DNA from: Staphylococcus pseudoxylosus
GTDB lineage: Bacteria > Bacillota > Bacilli > Staphylococcales > Staphylococcaceae
NCBI RefSeq assembly: GCF_003697915.1
Contig: NZ_RCVN01000006.1
Span: forward strand, 147,401 to 211,400
Direction of reading: 5' to 3'
DNA length: 64,000 nucleotides
The notes beneath the pieces were generated by a model. The model was not told where the DNA came from, ran no database searches, and worked only from the letters and a program-made list of their open reading frames with translations. Shown piece after piece: positions 59,522 through 64,000 of this stretch. Each line of letters begins with the position of its first letter. Positions within the stretch are counted from its first letter, which is position 1. The translations under genes and the position numbers were made by a program.

Positions 59522-60298
59522 ATGACAATTTATAATCAAGCAATCGAGAGTTATGATGAAAAAATGGCAAAAGATGTTATTATGCTTGCTGGAAGAATTC
59601 TATTAGAATCAGGTGCAGAAGGTTCACGCGTGGAAGATACGATGACAAGGATGGCTTTTACTTTAGGTTATAAAGAGAGCAATAGTTTTGTTACAAATAC
59701 TGTCATCAATTTTATGCTTCATAATGAATCTTATCCAAGAATTTTCCGAATTAAAACACGAGACACAAACCTTCTTCGCATTTCACGAACAAACGGTATT
59801 TCTAGACGACTGGCACTGGGCGATATTTCCTTAGAAGACGCATTTCAAGAATTACAAAAAATATACAATGAACAAAGCATCCAAAGCCATTATCTTTTTT
59901 ACAAATTTATAGCTGCCGCAATCATTTCAGTTAGCTTTTTATACTTACAAGGTGGTTATTTAATAGATGTTTTTACCGCATTAGTAGCTGGATCTTTAGG
60001 CTATATCGTAGTAGAATTATTGCATCAAAAATTGCATGCTCAATTTATTCCTGAATTTATGGGAGCGTTAGTAATTGGCTTAACAACAATTATAGGACAT
60101 CATCTCATTCCAGGTGGTTCAGTCGCCACTATTATAATTGCTGCAGTCATGCCGATCGTACCAGGTGTGTTAATCACAAATGCCATTCAAGATTTGTTCG
60201 GTGGACATATGTTGATGTTTACCACTAAATCATTAGAAGCGCTCGTCACTGCTTTTGGTATCGGAGCTGGCGTTAGCACAATACTAATTATTTTTTAG
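59522..60298 (+). CDS. Threonine/serine exporter, large (DUF1212) subunit
   Basis: A 258-residue protein equal to the N-terminal half of ThrE exporters. The cytosolic N-terminus (LLESGAEGSRVEDTMTRM) holds the DUF1212 signature, followed by five hydrophobic segments from residue 122, with PEFMGALVIGLTT and MPIVPGVLITNAIQDLFGGHM. The next gene supplies the ThrE_2 half. GGTGATTAA precedes the ATG. Confidence 0.85.
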   Translation: MTIYNQAIESYDEKMAKDVIMLAGRILLESGAEGSRVEDTMTRMAFTLGYKESNSFVTNTVINFMLHNESYPRIFRIKTRDTNLLRISRTNGISRRLALGDISLEDAFQELQKIYNEQSIQSHYLFYKFIAAAIISVSFLYLQGGYLIDVFTALVAGSLGYIVVELLHQKLHAQFIPEFMGALVIGLTTIIGHHLIPGGSVATIIIAAVMPIVPGVLITNAIQDLFGGHMLMFTTKSLEALVTAFGIGAGVSTILIIF

Positions 60299-60309
60299 GA
60301 GTTATGTCT

Positions 60310-60762
60310 ATGTTTTGGATATTAAATTTTATATTTAGCTATACCGCTTCCCTCTTTTTCGGAGTAATATTTGATGTTCCTAAACGTCTATATAACATTG
60401 TCGGACTTGTTGGAGCTTGTGGTTGGATGGTTTATATTTTATTTTATGATGGATTTTCTACGCACACGATTTACTCTAGTTTCTTTGGAAGTCTAGCTTT
60501 AGGTTGCTTAAGTCATATCATGGCTCGTGTTAAAAAAGAACCCGTTATCATCTTTATGATTCCAGGAATAATTCCATTGGTTCCTGGTGGACTAGCCTTT
60601 GATGCGACTAAGAATCTAGTACTGTTAGAGTTTAGTAAAGCTATAAATACAATGTTAGAAGTCACACTTATAGCTGGTGCAATTGCCTTAGGATTACTCT
60701 TCGCTGACCAAATAGCCAAACTCATTGTTTCCGGAACAAAAATACGTAAAAAACGCGTCTGA
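60310..60762 (+). CDS. Threonine/serine exporter, small (DUF3815/ThrE_2) subunit
   Basis: A 150-residue membrane protein with four to five hydrophobic segments and the family motif IFMIPGIIPLVPGG, mirroring the MPIVPG of its partner. The ATG at 60310 is eight bases after AGGAG; the ATG at 60304 is only two. It starts 11 bases after the large subunit. In actinobacteria both halves are fused. Confidence 0.85.
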   Translation: MFWILNFIFSYTASLFFGVIFDVPKRLYNIVGLVGACGWMVYILFYDGFSTHTIYSSFFGSLALGCLSHIMARVKKEPVIIFMIPGIIPLVPGGLAFDATKNLVLLEFSKAINTMLEVTLIAGAIALGLLFADQIAKLIVSGTKIRKKRV

Positions 60763-60787
60763 TCATTATATTTACTGCAATAAACAC

Positions 60788-60834
60788 AAATAAGAAGGAC
60801 AGCTCATCATATAGATTGCTGTCCTTCTTTTTAA
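60788..60834 (+). terminator. Bidirectional terminator between ThrE and APC genes
   Basis: AAGAAGGACAGC (60792-60803) pairs with GCTGTCCTTCTT, followed by TTTAAAT. The A-rich left flank also suits the minus-strand permease gene. Confidence 0.85.
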
Positions 60835-60889
60835 ATCATTAAATTTTTACTATTACATGTTAAATACATACGTTTACACGAAGTAATAG

Positions 60890-62377
60890 CTATTGATTCG
60901 CTTTCTCTGACTTATGTGCATTTATTAGATCTACGACGTCATCTTCTGAACGATTTAAAATCAATCTGCTTAATTTATCGTTATCCATACGCTTCAGTTT
61001 TGGATAGCGCACTACAAAGAAGATTAAACCAATCACTAACCAACCACCTAATGCAATATATGAAGGTAGAGATAGTGACGCTGGTGAACCAGGAACTAAT
61101 AATAACAGTAAGAAAATAAATGATACGATTGAGCCTAAGATTGCAAATGTTTTATAAACAGGGCTATACGTATTGCTGGATTTATTAAAACTAAACAACT
61201 TAGCTGCTGACAGACAAGTAATAAAGTAAGCAATAGATACGCCTGTTGACGACATATCGACAATCCAAGTCAATGCCGTACGCCCTAACCACGGCGCAAT
61301 TAACGTAATAGCAACTAAGAAGATAATTGCAATATATGGCGTTTTGTATCTATTATGCAATTTACTAAATACTGATGGCATAATACCTGAACGGCCCATA
61401 GAGAATAGCAAACGACTGGAGCTCATTAAGAAGCCGTTTAATCCAGTGAAAATCCCCATGATAATAGCAATTGCTAACACTGCTAAACCAATATAACCAA
61501 AGGCTTCTTGTGTTACAGCACCTGTTAACCATAAGTTTCCATTTAAACTGGTTGACGAAGTACTTAACCAACTAGTGTATAATATCATCAATACATAGGT
61601 AAATGCTGCAGCTAACAAACTATATACAATAAGTTTGAATGTTTTATTAGGCGAAAAATCAAATTCTTCAGCTGTCTGTGGTATATTATCAAATCCAACA
61701 TATGCCCATGGCGCAATTGCCACAATCATTATGATTGAAGTAAACCATCCCTTACTTTCATTGGTTAATGGTTGTAAATTTTCAAAAGAAAAGTTATTAC
61801 CAAAGAAAGAACCGAAAAATAATAATATTATTGTAATAACCATTGCTACACAAAAGTAGTATTGCAGAGACCCTGAAACACTTGCACCTTTAATTGCTAT
61901 AAACATAAAAACAATTAATAATAATGAAGCAATCAGAATTTCAGTGATATACACGTCCCATCCTGCTATCGTATATAATTTACCAGTTTCTAAAATATCA
62001 GGTAATAAAAATTTAATTAATAAACTAAATGCTGTGGCGTTTAATGCGACCACACAAATATACCCAAATGTTAAGAACCAGGATGAGAAGAAACTTACGT
62101 ACCTCCCAAACCCTAAAAAGCTAAATGCAAAGGCTCCGCCTGAAACAGGAAAACGTTCTACTAATGCACCATAACTTACTGCTATAAGTATCATTAATAA
62201 TGCACCGATGACGATACCTATCGCTGCAGAAACCGGACCTGATTGACCTATCCAGTCACCAGGTAATATAAAAGCGCCCCAACCTATACACGATCCATAG
62301 GCGATTGCCCATACAAACTTCTCAGATAAATTCTGTTTTAAATCTCCTCTATCTATCTGTTTTTCATTTTGACTCAT
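60890..62377 (-). CDS. APC-family amino acid permease
   Basis: A 495-residue transporter with 12 hydrophobic segments. The first helix carries the unwound substrate motif GSCIGWGAFILPG and helix 3 the segment FPVSGGAFAFSFLGFGRYVSFFSSW. A cytosolic C-terminal tail of about 40 residues follows. GAGGTG is ten bases before the ATG. The amino acid is not identifiable. Confidence 0.87.
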   Translation of the reverse strand: MSQNEKQIDRGDLKQNLSEKFVWAIAYGSCIGWGAFILPGDWIGQSGPVSAAIGIVIGALLMILIAVSYGALVERFPVSGGAFAFSFLGFGRYVSFFSSWFLTFGYICVVALNATAFSLLIKFLLPDILETGKLYTIAGWDVYITEILIASLLLIVFMFIAIKGASVSGSLQYYFCVAMVITIILLFFGSFFGNNFSFENLQPLTNESKGWFTSIIMIVAIAPWAYVGFDNIPQTAEEFDFSPNKTFKLIVYSLLAAAFTYVLMILYTSWLSTSSTSLNGNLWLTGAVTQEAFGYIGLAVLAIAIIMGIFTGLNGFLMSSSRLLFSMGRSGIMPSVFSKLHNRYKTPYIAIIFLVAITLIAPWLGRTALTWIVDMSSTGVSIAYFITCLSAAKLFSFNKSSNTYSPVYKTFAILGSIVSFIFLLLLLVPGSPASLSLPSYIALGGWLVIGLIFFVVRYPKLKRMDNDKLSRLILNRSEDDVVDLINAHKSEKANQ

Positions 62378-62440
62378 AAATAAAATTCACCTCATGGAGT
62401 GTATTATACCCATAAGATGAATTCTATAACAATTATAAAT

Positions 62441-62806
62441 TTATAATTTAATCGTTGCTATAACTAACATTAGCCAGCCAGCAATAAATAGTACGCCGCC
62501 AATTGGTGTAACCGCGCCTAATATACGAATTTGAGTTAAAGCTAAAATATACAATGAACCACTGAAAAATATAATACCAAAGAATAGTAACCAACCTGCC
62601 CAATTGACATTAATCGATGTAGTACCACTAATGATACCTATCGCTAATAATCCTAGACCATGATACATCTGATAAGTTGTCGCCTTTTCCCAAATGGCTA
62701 AGTATTTTTCCGACAGCTTATTTTCTAATCCATGTGCACCAAAAGCACCTGTACCTACTGCCATCATCGCATTAAGTGCGCCTAAAACAATAAACACTTT
62801 CATCAT
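62441..62806 (-). CDS. DUF423 membrane protein
   Basis: A 121-residue protein with four hydrophobic segments and the family motif [32 protein letters not shown]. Start at 62806 or 62803 (MMKVF); the ATG at 62818 abuts GGAAGG. It probably shares a transcript with ywdI and ung. Function unknown. Confidence 0.85.
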   Translation of the reverse strand: MMKVFIVLGALNAMMAVGTGAFGAHGLENKLSEKYLAIWEKATTYQMYHGLGLLAIGIISGTTSINVNWAGWLLFFGIIFFSGSLYILALTQIRILGAVTPIGGVLFIAGWLMLVIATIKL

Positions 62807-62829
62807 GTTAATTTCCATCCTTCCATTAT

Positions 62830-63195
62830 TTAAAAATCAAAAATTGAGTCACCATTACCTATTTCATCATCTGTAACCAATTTATTAGAATTTAATCCAG
62901 TATCGGTTGTCACATTCTGACTGGAACTATTTGGAACTTTTCCACCCATCGCTCTGATTTCATTTTCAGAAATATGCGATTGAGTATTGCCTTGTTGTAC
63001 TTTTGATGATTTAAAAGAAGATGACACATTAAAACTATTGTCACTATAACGTTGTTTATTAGAACGAGTCTCAGTAACTAATGATGTTAATGTATGAATC
63101 GCATATATATGCTTCTCAAAATCAGTATTACTTTGAGCTTCATCTGCTTGAACTAACTCCTGTTCAATCAATTGAATAATCTTTTCTTTTTCCAT
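62830..63195 (-). CDS. YwdI-like (DUF5327) protein
   Basis: A 121-residue hydrophilic protein. The N-terminal 45 residues are helical ([20 protein letters not shown]); the rest is rich in S, N and Q and probably disordered, with [13 protein letters not shown] at the end. It begins three bases after the ung stop, the same neighbourhood as Bacillus ywdI and ung. GAGTGAGG inside the end of ung is the ribosome site. Function unknown. Confidence 0.75.
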   Translation of the reverse strand: MEKEKIIQLIEQELVQADEAQSNTDFEKHIYAIHTLTSLVTETRSNKQRYSDNSFNVSSSFKSSKVQQGNTQSHISENEIRAMGGKVPNSSSQNVTTDTGLNSNKLVTDDEIGNGDSIFDF

Positions 63196-63198
63196 ATA

Positions 63199-63855
63199 TT
63201 AATCCTCACTCTCACACCAATTCACTGGTTGAATGCCATTTGTTTGTAAATATTTATTTGTCAGAGAATACGGTTTTGATCCAAAGAAACCACGATATGC
63301 TGATAATGGACTCGGATGTGGAGACTGAATAATATGGTGTTTTGTAGTGTCTATTAGCTTAATTTTCTGTTGCGCGGGTTTCCCCCATAAAATAAACACG
63401 ACATTTGTCAATTGTTCAGATACCGTTTTTATCACTTCATCAGTAAAGACTTCCCAGCCAATATTTTTATGAGAATGCGCTTCCCCTTGGCGAACCGTCA
63501 AAACAGTATTTAATAATAAGACACCCTCACGCGCCCAATCCTGTAAATGTGGAGATTTTCTTATACAACCAATATCATCTTCAAGTTCTTTATACATATT
63601 TCGTAAAGAAGGTGGAAACTTGGCATCTGGTTGCACTGAAAAAGCTAATCCATGTGCTTGATTCGGTCCATGATAAGGATCCTGGCCTAATATGACCACT
63701 TTCACGTGTTCAAATGGTGTTAAATCAAATGCTTGATAAATATTTTCTCTATCCGGATACACCACTTCAGTAGTATATTCTTTTTCTAAAAAATCATGCA
63801 TGGCAGTAAAGTCATGTCGCGTAGTTATATCATGAAAAATATCCGACCATTCCAT
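63199..63855 (-). CDS. ung: Uracil-DNA glycosylase
   Basis: Removes uracil from DNA at the start of base excision repair. The 218 residues contain [18 protein letters not shown] with the catalytic aspartate (D65 of the usual QDPYH motif region) and [18 protein letters not shown] with the catalytic histidine. GAGGTGAG precedes the ATG. First gene of ung-ywdI-DUF423. Confidence 0.96.
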   Translation of the reverse strand: MEWSDIFHDITTRHDFTAMHDFLEKEYTTEVVYPDRENIYQAFDLTPFEHVKVVILGQDPYHGPNQAHGLAFSVQPDAKFPPSLRNMYKELEDDIGCIRKSPHLQDWAREGVLLLNTVLTVRQGEAHSHKNIGWEVFTDEVIKTVSEQLTNVVFILWGKPAQQKIKLIDTTKHHIIQSPHPSPLSAYRGFFGSKPYSLTNKYLQTNGIQPVNWCESED

Positions 63856-63885
63856 ATCGTCTCACCTCATTCATATAGTAACATA

Positions 63886-64000
63886 AAGAACCACTTTTTT
63901 GCTTTAGCAAAATTAGTGGTTCTTACACATGAGCTTATGCTCAGGTGCTCCTCTATGCTTTCTCGGTATCGAGAGCCTTCTCCACTTTTTTGCTTTAGCA
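63886..64000. repeat. Hairpin-rich tandem repeat running off the window
   Basis: CCACTTTTTTGCTTTAGCA occurs at 63891-63909 and again at 63982-64000, 91 bases apart. The unit contains hairpins: AAGAACCACT (63886-63895) with AGTGGTTCTT (63915-63924) enclosing TTTTGC/GCAAAA, then TGAGC-TTAT-GCTCA and TCTCG-GTAT-CGAGA. The second copy is cut by the window end, so the copy number is unknown. Confidence 0.6.

Noticed and set aside
63886..64000. CRISPR array
   Set aside because: Two copies only, 91 bases apart, with the space between filled by hairpins rather than unique spacers, and no cas genes.

Overview
This AT-rich window carries the core gene order of a Staphylococcus chromosome: abcA/pbp4, the tag (tar) wall teichoic acid genes, mntR/mntABC, the mnh2 antiporter operon, sarA, argS, the mevalonate genes, pta, hemQ and ung all appear in the arrangement I know from S. 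aureus. SarA is almost identical to the S. aureus protein and MntC, HemQ, PBP4 and MvaD keep the S. aureus lengths and active-site numbering. Several accessory genes, above all a ThuA/Gfo-Idh-MocA/PTS sugar locus, suggest a coagulase-negative species, perhaps of the S. saprophyticus group. The species itself is an inference.

Layout. 1-6 kb: a truncated YitT-family gene, a probable small RNA with its own promoter and terminator (646-834), nucleoside permease nupC, and the divergent pair abcA/pbp4. 6-12.3 kb: wall teichoic acid genes tagB-tagX-tagD, tagG and tagH (divergent) and tagA. 12.4-17.2 kb: an M50-type membrane protease, the manganese regulator mntR, and mntABC with a MntR/SirR-type operator and a 3' region carrying RsaC-like C-rich hairpins. 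17.2-26 kb: a CPA1 Na+/H+ antiporter and the seven-gene mnh2 operon, headed by a tyrosine-recombinase-like gene that has lost its catalytic residues. 26-30 kb: small DUF1659/DUF2922 proteins, a DMT transporter, an HlyD-like adaptor and sarA. 30-37.6 kb: alpha/beta hydrolases (one apparently dead), membrane and secreted proteins, a HAD phosphatase, an iron/cobamide permease with its lipoprotein, and a MagIII-like DNA glycosylase. 37.7-45.5 kb: argS and a run of housekeeping or redox genes. 45.8-52.4 kb: the sugar locus. 52.6-64 kb: mvaK1-mvaD-mvaK2, lipL-like, pta, hemQ, a split ThrE exporter, an APC permease, DUF423, ywdI and ung, ending in a short-period repeat that runs off the window.

The candidate for an undescribed system is 45806-52409. 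A PTS EIICB permease of the alpha-glucoside/glucose class and an RpiR regulator lie next to a tight four-gene operon (two Gfo/Idh/MocA dehydrogenases, a ThuA protein and a TIM-barrel epimerase/lyase-like protein). No glycosidase is present, and CcpA-type cre sites lie before both the operon and the PTS gene. This fits an oxidation/elimination (3-keto-glycoside) route acting on a PTS-imported disaccharide phosphate. The substrate and chemistry are inferred.

Most genes sit in short minus-strand operons closed by clear hairpin terminators. I saw no tRNA, rRNA, CRISPR array, insertion sequence or prophage.
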